Source: JABDGR01 sp964561455 (GTDB taxonomy: Bacteria > Verrucomicrobiota > Verrucomicrobiia > Opitutales > JABDGR01). Taken from it: a DNA stretch of 64,000 nucleotides. Below, one piece after another: positions 52,309 through 61,356 of this stretch. Every line of letters begins with the position of its first letter. Within the stretch, counting starts at the first letter, position 1. The position numbers and the translations under genes are program-made. The notes below the pieces were generated by a model. That model ran no database searches. It saw only the letters and a list, made by a program, of their open reading frames with translations, and had not been told where the DNA came from. Location: positions 3,148-67,147 of the forward strand of contig CAZLPS010000012.1 in assembly GCA_964561455.1 (NCBI GenBank). The letters are read 5' to 3'.

Positions 52309-53052
52309 TCAGCCATGGGCCAGCGTCGCAATATCCACCTGCGTTGCACCGGCTTTACGCAAAACTTTCGCGCAGGCGTTGAGCGTCGCCCCGGTCGTGA
52401 ATACGTCGTCAACCAGAATGTAACGTTGCGGTGACTTTACCACTGCGCCCCGCCGCAAGGCAAAGGCATTTTTCATGTTTTTTTCGCGCCCCATTCGGTC
52501 CAGCCGCGTTTGGGTGGGCGTGTCGCGCACCCGCACCAGCAGCTCCTCAATCCCCGCCGCGCCCCCTTCTGCCTGCAAGGCTTCCGCCACCCACCGCGCC
52601 TGGTTAAACCCGCGCCAGCGATGGCGCCGCGGATGCAGCGGCACCGGCACCAACACCGCTCCGCCCGCAAAACTCTGCAACGGCGTCATCCGCCGCACCA
52701 GCCCCCGCAAGTCCCCGCGCAAATGCCCGCCCGCATGATATTTAATTTCATGCACAAACGCCCGCGCTGCCCCCTTCGACAACATCCCCGTGCGACCCTC
52801 CCCAAATTCCGGCGCCAACTCTTCGCACTTCGGACACCGCCGCGAGCCCTCCACCGCGCCAAAAAACGGCCAGCCGCAGGTTGAACAATGCGGCGCCCGT
52901 GAAAAGAAAATTCCACCCAGACAGGCCTCACACACATGTTGCATCGGCCCCGCCGGCACCGCCGCCCCACACCCCACGCACCACCGCGGAAACACCACGT
53001 CGAGTACGGCGCTTCCCGCGGATTTCAGTCGCTCATGGCTAACCAATGGCAT
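52309..53052 (-). CDS. comF: ComF-family phosphoribosyltransferase-like protein
   Basis: 247 residues. A Cys-rich N-terminal zinc part (CVGC, CEAC, CSTC and CPKC at about 25-85) is followed by a phosphoribosyltransferase fold with the PRPP-loop YILVDDVFTTGATLNACAKV (about 206-225). ComF is linked to DNA uptake in naturally competent bacteria; in others its role is uncertain. TRLDRMGREKNMKNAF is the typical motif before the loop. The ATG is 53052. An AACGTT leader repeat lies directly upstream on its strand. Confidence 0.9.
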   Translation of the reverse strand: MPLVSHERLKSAGSAVLDVVFPRWCVGCGAAVPAGPMQHVCEACLGGIFFSRAPHCSTCGWPFFGAVEGSRRCPKCEELAPEFGEGRTGMLSKGAARAFVHEIKYHAGGHLRGDLRGLVRRMTPLQSFAGGAVLVPVPLHPRRHRWRGFNQARWVAEALQAEGGAAGIEELLVRVRDTPTQTRLDRMGREKNMKNAFALRRGAVVKSPQRYILVDDVFTTGATLNACAKVLRKAGATQVDIATLAHG

Positions 53053-53065
53053 GGCGTGGCAGAAT

Positions 53066-53104
53066 TAAACACTCAACTTTTAACGTTTAACACTTAACGC
53101 TCAA
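53066..53104 (-). repeat. AACGTT-type leader repeat (minus orientation)
   Basis: Read on the minus strand it is CTTGAGCGTTAAGTGTTAAA followed by CGTTAAAAGTTGAG. It lies directly before comF and reads in that gene's direction, like the plus-strand members of the family. Confidence 0.65.
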
Positions 53105-53189
53105 GTCCAGAAAACGCCCACCCAAAAAATTCCGCCCGTCCGCCAGTTCTGAAAAGACCGAAAAGTCCGACCGGTCCGACCACCCGCCT

Positions 53190-53277
53190 GGACTTAAACG
53201 TTAAGCGTTAAGCATTAGGCGTTAAACGTTCAGTATTAGGTGTTCAGCGTTCGATGTTCAGTGTTCGATGTTCGACG
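53190..53277 (+). repeat. Long array of degenerate AACGTT/GTTCAG repeats
   Basis: About ten 7-9-base units, from TTAAACGTTAAGCGTTAAGC through GTTCAGTATTAGGTGTTCAG to GTTCGATGTTC. It lies between the CPBP protease stop and comF. Unlike other members it is not followed by a plus-strand gene. Confidence 0.7.
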
Positions 53278-53279
53278 CC

Positions 53280-54248
53280 TTACTTCTTAATTCTTAATTC
53301 ATAATTCTTAATTCTCATCACTCCCGCCAAAATCACCCCTAAAACCACCGCCGCCTGCCACCCCTCCGTCAATCCCTGCCCCCGGAAGAAAAACAGCGCC
53401 GACACCAATCCCGTATGCAGGCCGATCGCCGGCAGTAGCGAGCCCGTGCGCAAAGTCAGCACCCCCAGCACCATCCCCAGCAGCCACAGAACTAAAAACT
53501 GCACCGCGTCAAAATTCTCGCTGATCCCGCAGGTCGTCCAGAACGCCACAAACCATCCCGTGTCCCAATGCACTCCAGGCGCCACATGCGCCCAGACCGC
53601 CGTTGGCACCTTGAAATGCGTGTAGGCAAAAAATGCCGCCATCACCGCCAGCGCCACCCAAGGCCGCCGCGTCGCCGTGTAGAATATCCGCAAGATCATC
53701 CCACGGAAAACCGTCTCCTCCACGATTCCAATAATCAGGCCGCCCAAAATGGCGTTCAGGGAAACTTTGAGGATCGCCGTGAAATTGTCGGAGGCGAAAA
53801 TCTCATCATAACCCACCACGTCGGCGCGCTTCCACATCGCCAGGCCTAAAATCAGGAACACCCCGGTAAACAGGGCCAAGGCGCCTCGGAAGAAATTCCG
53901 GTTGTCCGGGGCCAACCCGATGGCCCGCCACGACCACAAATGGCACTTCGACATCAACCACGGCAGCCCCAGCACAATCGTCGCCATCCGCAGCCGGTCG
54001 AAATAAACATCCACCCCCTTGTCGAGCAACCACTGCGCATTTGCCGACCCCGTGCGATCATGCCACAGCTGGACCAGCCAGTACGCCGGCGGCGTCAGCA
54101 CCGCGGCAATCCCCAGCGACCCAAAAAACACCGCCCCCAGCAAGCCCACCCCCCGCCACGAGGTTTCGTCCACGCCCAGGCCAAAGAGAACAAAGCGGGA
54201 GTCGCGTTGGTGAAAAAAAGATTTAAACACGGAGGACACGGAGGGCAC
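53280..54248 (-). CDS. CPBP-family intramembrane protease
   Basis: 322 residues, polytopic with about eight hydrophobic segments. The CPBP (CAAX-like/Abi) signature is present: IGIVEETVFRGMILRIFY with the Glu-Glu pair and Arg, then FAYTHFKVP with the zinc-binding His and a later pair in ENFDAVQFLVLWLLGMVLG. Members cleave membrane peptides or act in bacteriocin immunity. The role here is unknown. The GTG start at 54248 lies within a palindromic ACACGGAGG repeat, so the true start may be further in, for example the GTG at about 54173. Confidence 0.83.
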   Translation of the reverse strand: MPSVSSVFKSFFHQRDSRFVLFGLGVDETSWRGVGLLGAVFFGSLGIAAVLTPPAYWLVQLWHDRTGSANAQWLLDKGVDVYFDRLRMATIVLGLPWLMSKCHLWSWRAIGLAPDNRNFFRGALALFTGVFLILGLAMWKRADVVGYDEIFASDNFTAILKVSLNAILGGLIIGIVEETVFRGMILRIFYTATRRPWVALAVMAAFFAYTHFKVPTAVWAHVAPGVHWDTGWFVAFWTTCGISENFDAVQFLVLWLLGMVLGVLTLRTGSLLPAIGLHTGLVSALFFFRGQGLTEGWQAAVVLGVILAGVMRIKNYELRIKK

Positions 54249-54325
54249 GGAGGAGTGTAGGCCACCCGGTGGAAAATGAAAGAGGGAAAAATCCCCTCCG
54301 TGTTCTCCGTGTCCTCCGTGTTTAA
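54222..54325. repeat. Palindrome built of ACACGGAGG words
   Basis: The left arm (54222-54253) reads TTTAAACACGGAGGACACGG and continues with GGCACGGAGG. The right arm (54295-54325) is the reverse complement with CTCCGTGTTCTCCGTGTCC. The interior is about 40 bases. The words recur at 1556 and 10236. It spans the predicted start of the CPBP gene. Confidence 0.75.
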
Positions 54326-54348
54326 AAATGTCGGCTTAAAAACATCAC

Positions 54349-54693
54349 CTACTTCACCCCCGCCGCCGCCATCGCCTTCGCCAAATCCGTCTCGATTGGC
54401 ATAATCGCGTCAATCTTCCCCAACTGCAGCACCTGCAGCACCGGCGCACTCGGATTCAGCAACACCATCTTCGCCCCTTTGCCCGACAAGGCCCGCGCCG
54501 ACAGCAAAAGGATGCGCAATCCCAGCGACGCCAAATACGTCGTCTCCGACAAATCCACCACCGCCGGCTTGCCGCGCGAGGCCACCGCCGCCGTGAATTT
54601 CATTTCAATCTGCTGGACGCCCGCAAGATCAAGTTTGCCGACGAGCGCGACGTGGGTGACCTGATCGTCCGACCGGATGGTTTTCAGCTCCAT
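54349..54693 (-). CDS. STAS-domain protein (anti-sigma factor antagonist type)
   Basis: 114 residues, a single STAS domain as in SpoIIAA/RsbV. It has VALVGKLDLAGVQQIEMKF (16-34), VVDLSETTYLASLGLRILL (45-63) and MVLLNPSAPVLQVLQLGKID. Ser57 in ASLGLR occupies the position phosphorylated by an anti-sigma kinase in regulators of this type. It would switch a partner such as an RsbW-like kinase. No kinase or sigma gene is adjacent, so the partner is unknown. It is followed by the CPBP gene on the same strand. Confidence 0.88.
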   Translation of the reverse strand: MELKTIRSDDQVTHVALVGKLDLAGVQQIEMKFTAAVASRGKPAVVDLSETTYLASLGLRILLLSARALSGKGAKMVLLNPSAPVLQVLQLGKIDAIMPIETDLAKAMAAAGVK

Positions 54694-54777
54694 GGGGAAA
54701 ATGTGGTGAGGAGGTTACGAATTTGCAAATTCAATCAGGTCCGCCGCCCATTCCAATCCTGAAATGTAACGTGGCCG

Positions 54778-56286
54778 TCACAAAAGCGGCCCCAACAAAT
54801 GCGCAAAATCTTCCATGACCCGCCGGTTCGCCCCCGCTCCGGCGTGCCCGGAATCCAGGTAGGTCACGCAGTCCCGGCGCAGTTTATCGGTCCACGCCGT
54901 CAAATCCCCAATGGCCTTCGGCGAGGTCAAAAACACGCCCACCTCAAAATTCACAAACAGGCTCCGGAAATCCATGTTGGCCGAACCCATCAGCGCCACC
55001 TCGTTATCCATCAGCACCAGCTTCGCGTGCATCATCTTCGGGCGGTACAGCAACACCTCCACCCCGGCGGCATGCAACTGCCGCAAATAGTAATGGCGCG
55101 CGAAATCCGCCAGGATATGGTTCGAGTTTTCAGGCAAAATTATCCGCACTTTGCGCCCAAGGTGCCCCTGCACAATCAACGACCGGAACAACACTTCGTC
55201 GGGCACGAAATAGGGGGTCACGATGGTCAGCTCGCGGCGGCACTGCTGGACCAGGATCAACAACCGCTCCCACAACGGGTCCCCCTCGGCGTCCGGCCCG
55301 CACGTCACCACCTCCACCTCCTCGCCCCCGTCCTTCTGCGCTGGCGGGTCGTAGGCGAGCAATTCGGCAAACTGCTGCGGCGAATCTCCTGACGCAAAAC
55401 ACCAGTCGCCGACAAAACTCTCGTTGAACGCCGCCGCCGCCGGCCCCGTCACCAGCGCGCCGAAATCCAGAAACAGCCCCGGCCCATCCCGCGCATCAAT
55501 AAACCGCCGGTCTATGTTCTGCCCGCCCACCAGCACCCGGTCCCGGTCGAAAATCGCAAACTTGCGGTGGTTCCGCAGATTCGCCGACCACTTCGTTTGC
55601 AACGGCACCACCGGCAAAAATCGCGCCACCCGCCCGCCCGCACTGCGCAACGGTTGGACAAAGCGGCCCGTCGCGCCGAGGCACCCCAGGGCATCCAGCA
55701 GCAATTTCACCTCGACCCCCGCGCGCGCCTTTTCCACCAAGTCCGCGATGATTTGCCGCGCCGGCTCATCCCGCCCCAGGATGAACGTTTGGAGATGAAT
55801 GGATTTCTTTGCCGCCGCAATTTCCGCCCGCAGCGCGTTGTAACCCTCGACTCCGTCCCCGAACAGTTGAAAAGTGTTTTGCCCAAACTTTTTTCGCGCC
55901 GACTTGGGCGCCATGGCGCCCGCCGACAGCGCCCCCGCGGTCGGCGTCCCACCCGCCAATTTCGCCGCATAGGCATTCAGGGTGAGTTTGGCCTTCATCA
56001 ACCGCCGAATCTTCCGCCCGCCAAAAACAAAATACAGCGGCACCCCCAGCCACGGAATGAAGAAAATCACCAAACCCCAGGCGTAGATGTTGCTCGGGTT
56101 CCGCTTCTCAATCATCAGCCGCCCCACCACCAGCAACGCCAGCACAAACCCAATGAAAATTCGCAAATGCTGCCCCAGCAAGTCATTCGCAATCCCCCAC
56201 GCATCCTCCGCCCAATGCACCGGCTCGAGCAAAATGCGCACGTGCCCACCGGCAGTCGTCGCGGCATCGGCAATTTCAACAAGCAT
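54778..56286 (-). CDS. cls: Cardiolipin synthase
   Basis: 502 residues. Two N-terminal membrane helices (about 35-55 and 62-84) precede two phospholipase D domains with HKD motifs: NHRKFAIFDRDRVLVGGQN (His240) and MHAKLVLMDNEVALMGSAN (His420). It joins two phosphatidylglycerol molecules to cardiolipin at the inner membrane. The start at 56286 (MLVEIADA) was chosen because it precedes the first helix; the frame is open to 56661 but reads through intergenic repeats. Divergent from the four-paralog array. Confidence 0.92.
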   Translation of the reverse strand: MLVEIADAATTAGGHVRILLEPVHWAEDAWGIANDLLGQHLRIFIGFVLALLVVGRLMIEKRNPSNIYAWGLVIFFIPWLGVPLYFVFGGRKIRRLMKAKLTLNAYAAKLAGGTPTAGALSAGAMAPKSARKKFGQNTFQLFGDGVEGYNALRAEIAAAKKSIHLQTFILGRDEPARQIIADLVEKARAGVEVKLLLDALGCLGATGRFVQPLRSAGGRVARFLPVVPLQTKWSANLRNHRKFAIFDRDRVLVGGQNIDRRFIDARDGPGLFLDFGALVTGPAAAAFNESFVGDWCFASGDSPQQFAELLAYDPPAQKDGGEEVEVVTCGPDAEGDPLWERLLILVQQCRRELTIVTPYFVPDEVLFRSLIVQGHLGRKVRIILPENSNHILADFARHYYLRQLHAAGVEVLLYRPKMMHAKLVLMDNEVALMGSANMDFRSLFVNFEVGVFLTSPKAIGDLTAWTDKLRRDCVTYLDSGHAGAGANRRVMEDFAHLLGPLL

Positions 56287-56431
56287 GCGGTGAATTAAGA
56301 AGGAAAAATGAAGAATTAAGAAGGAAAAACGGTTGCTGAACCAATATTGGTGATGATTGGCAACGGCGTTGGACGGCCCACTCCGTGATATTTTCATTTG
56401 CCTGTCCCCCCGCTTAAAGCAACATTTCGTC
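56287..56431. other. Divergent intergenic region
   Basis: A direct repeat of GAATTAAGAAGGAAAAA lies near 56291-56330. The space must hold promoters of cardiolipin synthase and of paralog 1 of the following array. Confidence 0.5.
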
Positions 56432-57862
56432 ATGGCCGATGTGTCACTCCCCGAGTCCTTGCCCGGCGAGCCGCCGCACAAACCCCGCCGGTGGCGCGAG
56501 ATTTTCATCTGGCTGGCGGGGCTGGCTTTGCTCTTTGGCGGCGCGTTTTGGTATTTATATCTGCATGACGAACCGCCGCCGGATGACGCGGATTTGTGCG
56601 CGGCTGGCCCGATGGTGCCGGACGATAAAAATGGCGAGCGCTTCTTCGAGGGCGAGACCAAAGGCCGCTTCGACTTGGATGCGTATGCCGACGCCCAAGG
56701 TGTGGACGAAGGGGATGCTTACGACATCCTCGCTGGCAGACAGTTCAATGATGCTTTTGTCGCCGGCTATCTCGCTCAAGTTCAGCCCTGCCTCGCGCAG
56801 ATTGAAGCAGCCCTTGCGCAGCCATTTTTCGAGTTTTCTCATCCGCTGAATATTCAGACGTTAACACTCCCTCGGATTTCGCTGATGATGACTAGCGCCA
56901 GGACCCTTCTCATGGCGGCGCGGCAAGCCGCGGCCCACGGCGATTACGCCTTCGCCGTGCGAGAAATTGCCCTGGCCGAAGAACTGGCCCGGCGTATCGC
57001 CGAAAGTCACGGCGGCATTCTCTACATGCTCGTGGCCGTGACGATTGACGGTATGGCGCAAAAGCTGGCGGTTAATTTTCTCAACAACCCGCAAGTTCCG
57101 CTGGCGGTGATTGATTCCTTGCCGCAGGCGTTTCAGCCGGAAATCAACTGGACGCCCGCCTACCAACAGGCCCTCCGCCTTGAATACCAATTCTTTATTT
57201 CCGGTCTCGCCTCCCTCCAACAAGACCCCAAAAGCATCTCCAAATTTACCACCGTCAAGGATAGTTGGGTCGCCTATTTCACGACACTTAACCTTAAACC
57301 CAATCAGACTCGCCGTTTCTCTGCGGAGACTCTCCGAGAAGGCATCAAGGCTGCGGAACTGGACTACGCCGCCTTACACCATAGATACCCCGCCAAGCTT
57401 GATTCCGAGGCGGACCTCGACTCAACGTGGAAAGTTTTTCTCCCGAATGGCGGCGGTCGTCTTTTGCATGGCCTTACCACAATTCGAATCTATGATATAT
57501 TGACCACCAAGCAAGGCGCCTTGGCCGGTAGCCGCTTGCTGCAAATTGGGCTGGCCATGCGCCATTACTATGACGACCATCTGGCGCTGCCGGCGAAGCT
57601 AGATGGTTTGGTGCCGCAATTTCTTTCGGCAGTTCCGCTCGACCCTTACAACAGCCAGCCTTTGCTTTATGACGCCGCGCGCGGCCTGATTTATTCAGTA
57701 GGAACGTCGCTGGAGGACAATGGAGGCAGCAAGTTTTTGAAAATGGCCAAGGACGGCCCGAATTATGAGGACCCGTTTTCCGACAAGCAGCAACCGACAT
57801 TACAATTGGAATTTCAGAAGCCTGCGCCAGCAATTACCACCCCGGCCAATTCCGCAAAGTAA
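56432..57862 (+). CDS. Tandem-paralog membrane protein, copy 1
   Basis: 476 residues. An Arg/Lys-rich N terminus (KPRRWREIF) and one membrane helix (about 27-47, IWLAGLALLFGGAFWYLYLH) are followed by the family motif HDEPPPDDADL. The soluble part is mainly helical. The C terminus has a pseudopilin-like end: LPAKLDGLVPQFLSAVPLDP, QPLLYDAARGLIYSVGTSL and DNGGSKFL, then QPTLQLEFQKP. The same D-P-[FY]...Y...YSVG...D.GG pattern is known from verrucomicrobial and planctomycete proteins of unknown function. The start at 56432 (MADVSL) matches the other copies. It lies outside the inner membrane by prediction. First of four related genes. Confidence 0.8.
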   Translation: MADVSLPESLPGEPPHKPRRWREIFIWLAGLALLFGGAFWYLYLHDEPPPDDADLCAAGPMVPDDKNGERFFEGETKGRFDLDAYADAQGVDEGDAYDILAGRQFNDAFVAGYLAQVQPCLAQIEAALAQPFFEFSHPLNIQTLTLPRISLMMTSARTLLMAARQAAAHGDYAFAVREIALAEELARRIAESHGGILYMLVAVTIDGMAQKLAVNFLNNPQVPLAVIDSLPQAFQPEINWTPAYQQALRLEYQFFISGLASLQQDPKSISKFTTVKDSWVAYFTTLNLKPNQTRRFSAETLREGIKAAELDYAALHHRYPAKLDSEADLDSTWKVFLPNGGGRLLHGLTTIRIYDILTTKQGALAGSRLLQIGLAMRHYYDDHLALPAKLDGLVPQFLSAVPLDPYNSQPLLYDAARGLIYSVGTSLEDNGGSKFLKMAKDGPNYEDPFSDKQQPTLQLEFQKPAPAITTPANSAK

Positions 57863-57865
57863 TTA

Positions 57866-58006
57866 GCAAAGCTTTGGCCTGCGGCGCCTTGACGCCGCTT
57901 TTCTTCTACTCTCGAAAATCCTTAACCTTGTTTTCGCCAGCGGGCATCGAACATCCATCAGCGATTCGGGAAAGCGGCGTCAAGCCGCCGCACGCCAAAG
58001 CTCTGC
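57866..58006. repeat. Long palindromic element A, copy 1
   Basis: The arms GCAAAGCTTTGGCCTGCGGC (continuing GCCTTGACGCCGC) at 57866-57903 and AAAGCGGCGTCAAGCCGCCG (continuing CACGCCAAAGCTCTGC) at 57971-58006 pair. The same family occurs at 62782-62923, also directly after a member of the paralog array. There are no open frames inside. Confidence 0.85.
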
Positions 58007-58091
58007 TCAATAACCGACCCAACCACCGCCGACCCGCCCGCCTCATCCACTTTCTCCCCTCTTCCATCTTCAATTTTCCATTCCTGCCTGC

Positions 58092-58117
58092 CCTTAAGCG
58101 TTAAGCATTAAGCGTTG
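58092..58117 (+). repeat. AACGTT-type leader repeat
   Basis: CTTAAGCGTTAAGCATTAAG followed by CGTTG, about 20 bases before copy 2 of the paralog family and in its orientation. Confidence 0.65.
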
Positions 58118-58135
58118 TCCTGTACCCTTGCCGGA

Positions 58136-59599
58136 ATGTCGGCGTCTCCCGGCCACAAACCCCACCTCATGGCTGCTGTTTCACCCCCAATGACTGCGCC
58201 TCAGGTTCCGCATCCGCCCCGCCGCCGCCGCAAGATTTTCCGCTGGCTGGCCGCGCTCGCCCTGATTTTTGCCACTACCATCTCCTATTTATATTTTCAC
58301 GACACCACCCCGCCGGACGATGCGGATTTATGCTCGAACGTGCGGATTGTGCCAGACGGTAAAAACGGACTGCTGGCCTTTCAGAAAATTTCCGTGGAGC
58401 AACTTAATCTCTATTCTTTTACCACCTCCCGGGGACTGGATGACAACGTCGCGTATAATATCTATATCGGTCGCCCCGGCAATGATGCCTTCATCGCCGG
58501 CTTCCTAATTCAAACCCAGCCGACCATCGAAGATGCCATTGGCGCCCTCGCTTCGCCCTATTTTGAATTTCCTCATTCATCCAGCTCGTCAGCGTTCAAC
58601 GCCGATACCACCAGCTTCCGCGTTGCCGGCAAAGCTTTTCAACTCGCGGCCCGCGCGGCCGAAGATCACGGCGATTTTGATTCCGCCTTGAAATATGTGG
58701 CGCTCACGCAAAATCTAGCCGGCCGACTTCTGGCGAGTCATGGATCGCTCTTTCATGTGAGTGCCTCTGCTGAAATTGAACAAATGGGCCTATTCGAAAC
58801 CGCCCGCCTGTTGAATAATTCCCACACCTCCGCGATAACCATAAACTCCCTGCGGCAAATCTACCAGGATGAACTCGACTGGACATCTGCCTACCAGGAG
58901 GCGTATCGCTTTCATTATCAAATGCTCGCCTTGTTTTTGGATGAAATTAAAACCCAGCAGGCCACTGTCGCCAAACTTGTCGGTCCCCGCAGCGATTGGT
59001 ATTATCAATTGTTTGGGCAGTTGTTTAAGGTAAACGCGTCCCGCTGAATCGCCGCCAACGGTTATCGCGCAGCAATTGTGACGGCAGATTTGGACTATAG
59101 GACGCTGAGACAGGCCTTGGTGAATTTGCCTTCCGGCGTCGGCGAAGGCAACCTGCCAGCCACCGCTATTCTCTTGCCCAACGGAGCAGGGCGAATGGTA
59201 GCCGAAACTTGGTTGGCCTTCGACCGTTCGGCGATCTTCACCAAATTTGATTCCATCGCCGTGGAGCGAATCGTGCAAACAGGGCTGGCCTTGCGTCTCT
59301 ACTACAATGACCACCAAACCCTGCCGCGAGATTTGACCGACCTCGTGCCACAATATCTGGCCAAGGTTCTCTCTGATCCCTATGACGGCGAATCTTTGAT
59401 TTACGATCCGCTGCACGGATTGGTTTATTCCATTGGAACTTCTCGTTTCGATAATGGCGGCAGCAGATTTGCAAAAATGAACAAAGACCACCCGGACTAC
59501 GAAGACCCCCTCTCCGACAAAAACCAACCCACCCTAAAACTGGAATTCCAAAACCCACCGTCCACCCCGGCCATCCCCGCCCCCTCAACCACCCCATAA
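58136..59599 (+). pseudogene. Tandem-paralog membrane protein, copy 2 (interrupted by TGA)
   Basis: The frame is 487 codons if the TGA at 59045-59047 is read through. N terminus: basic stretch PRRRRKIFRWL, helix (LAALALIFATTISYLYFH) and motif DTTPPDDADL. It continues in parallel with copy 1 until VNASR-stop; the very next codons (IAANGYR then TADLDYRTL) align with copy 1 (TLREGIKAAELDYAAL) without a frame change. The C terminus is intact (LPRDLTDLVPQYLAKVLSDP, YSIGTSRFDNGGSRF). One base change therefore cuts it in two. A GTG at 59078 could restart the tail. The rest shows no other damage, so the mutation is recent, or the stop is suppressed, or it is an assembly error. Confidence 0.78.
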
Positions 59600-59750
59600 C
59601 TACCATCCTCCCCCACCAAACACAAATCGCAAATCCCATCCATTCTGAAATCAGAGATTGTCCTGAATCCCCCTGTCCCTTTTCCCTATCCCCCCGCTCT
59701 AATGATATTATTCGTTTGCCCGTCCCGGCGTGAAGCGCAAAATTCGGGGC

Positions 59751-61154
59751 ATGGCCGAAGCCATCCCTCCCCAAACCCGTCGCAAATCCTCCCTGCTTTG
59801 GGTGTTGGCCGGTTCGGCCGCCTTTGCCGCGCTCGTCTTTGGCACCATCGGTTACCTTTATTTCCACGACGACCCGCCGCCCGATGACGCCGACTTGCGA
59901 GTCGCCAGCCCGCTGGTCCCCGACGACCAAAACGGCGAGCGCGTCTTTGAAGGCATGACCAAAGACCAGTTCGCTTTCATCGACTATGCGAAAGCCCACG
60001 ATGTGGACGATCTTTCGGCCCAAAAAATTCTGGCGGGCGAGATGGCCGATGACACCCTCGTTGCCGGTTACCTCGCACAAGTCCAATCCCTAATGGCCAG
60101 CGCCGCTGCGGCCGTGGCGCAACCGGTCTTTGAATTTTCCCATCCGATCGGCGAGTTGCTGCTTCCAGAGATTTCTCCTTATATGGGTTACGGCCGGGCC
60201 TTGGTGCTCACCGCCCATCAAGCCGAAACCCACGGTGATTATGAAACGGCCGTTCAGCAGATCATTCAATTGCGTCAACTGGCCGCGCGCGTCGCTGAAA
60301 GCCACGGGCCCATTCTGGAAGTTCTCACCGCGACGGCCCTCGAAGGCATGGCCGAGCAGGCGGCGATCCGGCTATTAAATAACCCCGCAACGTCGAACCG
60401 GGCCCTGGAGTCCTTGTTGCAGATTTTTCAACGGGAAGGGAATTTTGTCCCCGCCTATCAACAGGCCTTTCGGTTGGAATACCAATTCTTTATTTTCAAC
60501 CTTGATTCCCACCTGAAGAATCCCGGCAGTCTGGCCAAATTGGCCCGCACCAACGACAACTGGTTTTTTCATTTGCTGGCGGCCGGCATCAAGCCCCACC
60601 AAACCATGCGCCTCGCCGCCGACGCCACCCACGCCGCCATCTCAGCTGCGGTTTTGGACTACGCGACAATGACTCGGCAGTTCCCGACCCTGTTCCATTC
60701 CGACCGGAGTCAATGGTCATACGTTGATCTCTTCCTGCCCAACGGCGGTGGGTGGTTTTTTTTCCGAATCACGACGATCCCCCTTGAAGGAATCCTTACC
60801 TTAAAATTAACCACCGACGCACACATCCGCCAACTGCAAGCAGCCCTTGCCCTCCGCCATTATTTTGCCGACCACCAGTCTCTACCCGCCACACTCGCCG
60901 ACTTAGTGCCGAAATATCTCCCGGCCATCCCCCTCGATCCTTTCAACAGCCAGCCGCTCCTCTTCGACCCCGCCCGCGGCCTCGTTTATTCCGTCGGCAC
61001 CTCCCTCAAAGACAACGGTGGCAGCAAGTTTTTAAAAATAGCCAAAGACAGCCCAAACTACGACGACCCGCTGTCCGACAAAGAACAACCCACCCTGCAA
61101 CTGGAATTTCAAAAGCCTCCACCCAAAAATGATTCCGTTAGCCCCGCAAATTAA
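59751..61154 (+). CDS. Tandem-paralog membrane protein, copy 3
   Basis: 467 residues. The start at 59751 (MAEAIPP) corresponds to the starts of copies 1 and 4; the GTG at 59730 is less likely. Helix (about 17-37, VLAGSAAFAALVFGTIGYLY), motif HDDPPPDDADL, helical middle with HGDYETAVQQIIQLRQLAAR and ESHGPILEVLTATALEGMAE, and the C-terminal end LPATLADLVPKYLPAIPLDP ... YSVGTSLKDNGGSKFL. It is the copy closest to copy 1 over the C-terminal domain. Separated from copy 2 by only 151 bases. Confidence 0.8.
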   Translation: MAEAIPPQTRRKSSLLWVLAGSAAFAALVFGTIGYLYFHDDPPPDDADLRVASPLVPDDQNGERVFEGMTKDQFAFIDYAKAHDVDDLSAQKILAGEMADDTLVAGYLAQVQSLMASAAAAVAQPVFEFSHPIGELLLPEISPYMGYGRALVLTAHQAETHGDYETAVQQIIQLRQLAARVAESHGPILEVLTATALEGMAEQAAIRLLNNPATSNRALESLLQIFQREGNFVPAYQQAFRLEYQFFIFNLDSHLKNPGSLAKLARTNDNWFFHLLAAGIKPHQTMRLAADATHAAISAAVLDYATMTRQFPTLFHSDRSQWSYVDLFLPNGGGWFFFRITTIPLEGILTLKLTTDAHIRQLQAALALRHYFADHQSLPATLADLVPKYLPAIPLDPFNSQPLLFDPARGLVYSVGTSLKDNGGSKFLKIAKDSPNYDDPLSDKEQPTLQLEFQKPPPKNDSVSPAN

Positions 61155-61309
61155 CGCGCCCAATCCTTCCAACTACCAGCCTGCCCGCATCTCGGCCCCG
61201 CTCTCTCAAATCTCAAATTTCAAATCCACCCCTCACCCCCTTCCGCCCCTTTCAGAAATTTGCAATCCGAAATCCCCTTGATCCCTCAATCCCGTGGTCC
61301 CTCTGGCAA

Positions 61310-61335
61310 ACGTTAAACGTTGAGCATTGGCCCCA
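61310..61335 (+). repeat. AACGTT-type leader repeat
   Basis: AAACGTTAAACGTTGAGC, in gene orientation, about 30 bases before copy 4. Confidence 0.6.
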
Positions 61336-61356
61336 TCCCCATTTAAAATCCACCCC

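Noticed and set aside
53190..53277. CRISPR-like or attachment-site repeats
   Set aside because: The units are 7-9 bases and degenerate, and no integrase or spacer pattern is seen.
56287..56661. N-terminal extension of cardiolipin synthase to 56661
   Set aside because: The extension reads intergenic repeats and overlaps the start of the divergent paralog gene; the helices begin right after the Met at 56286.
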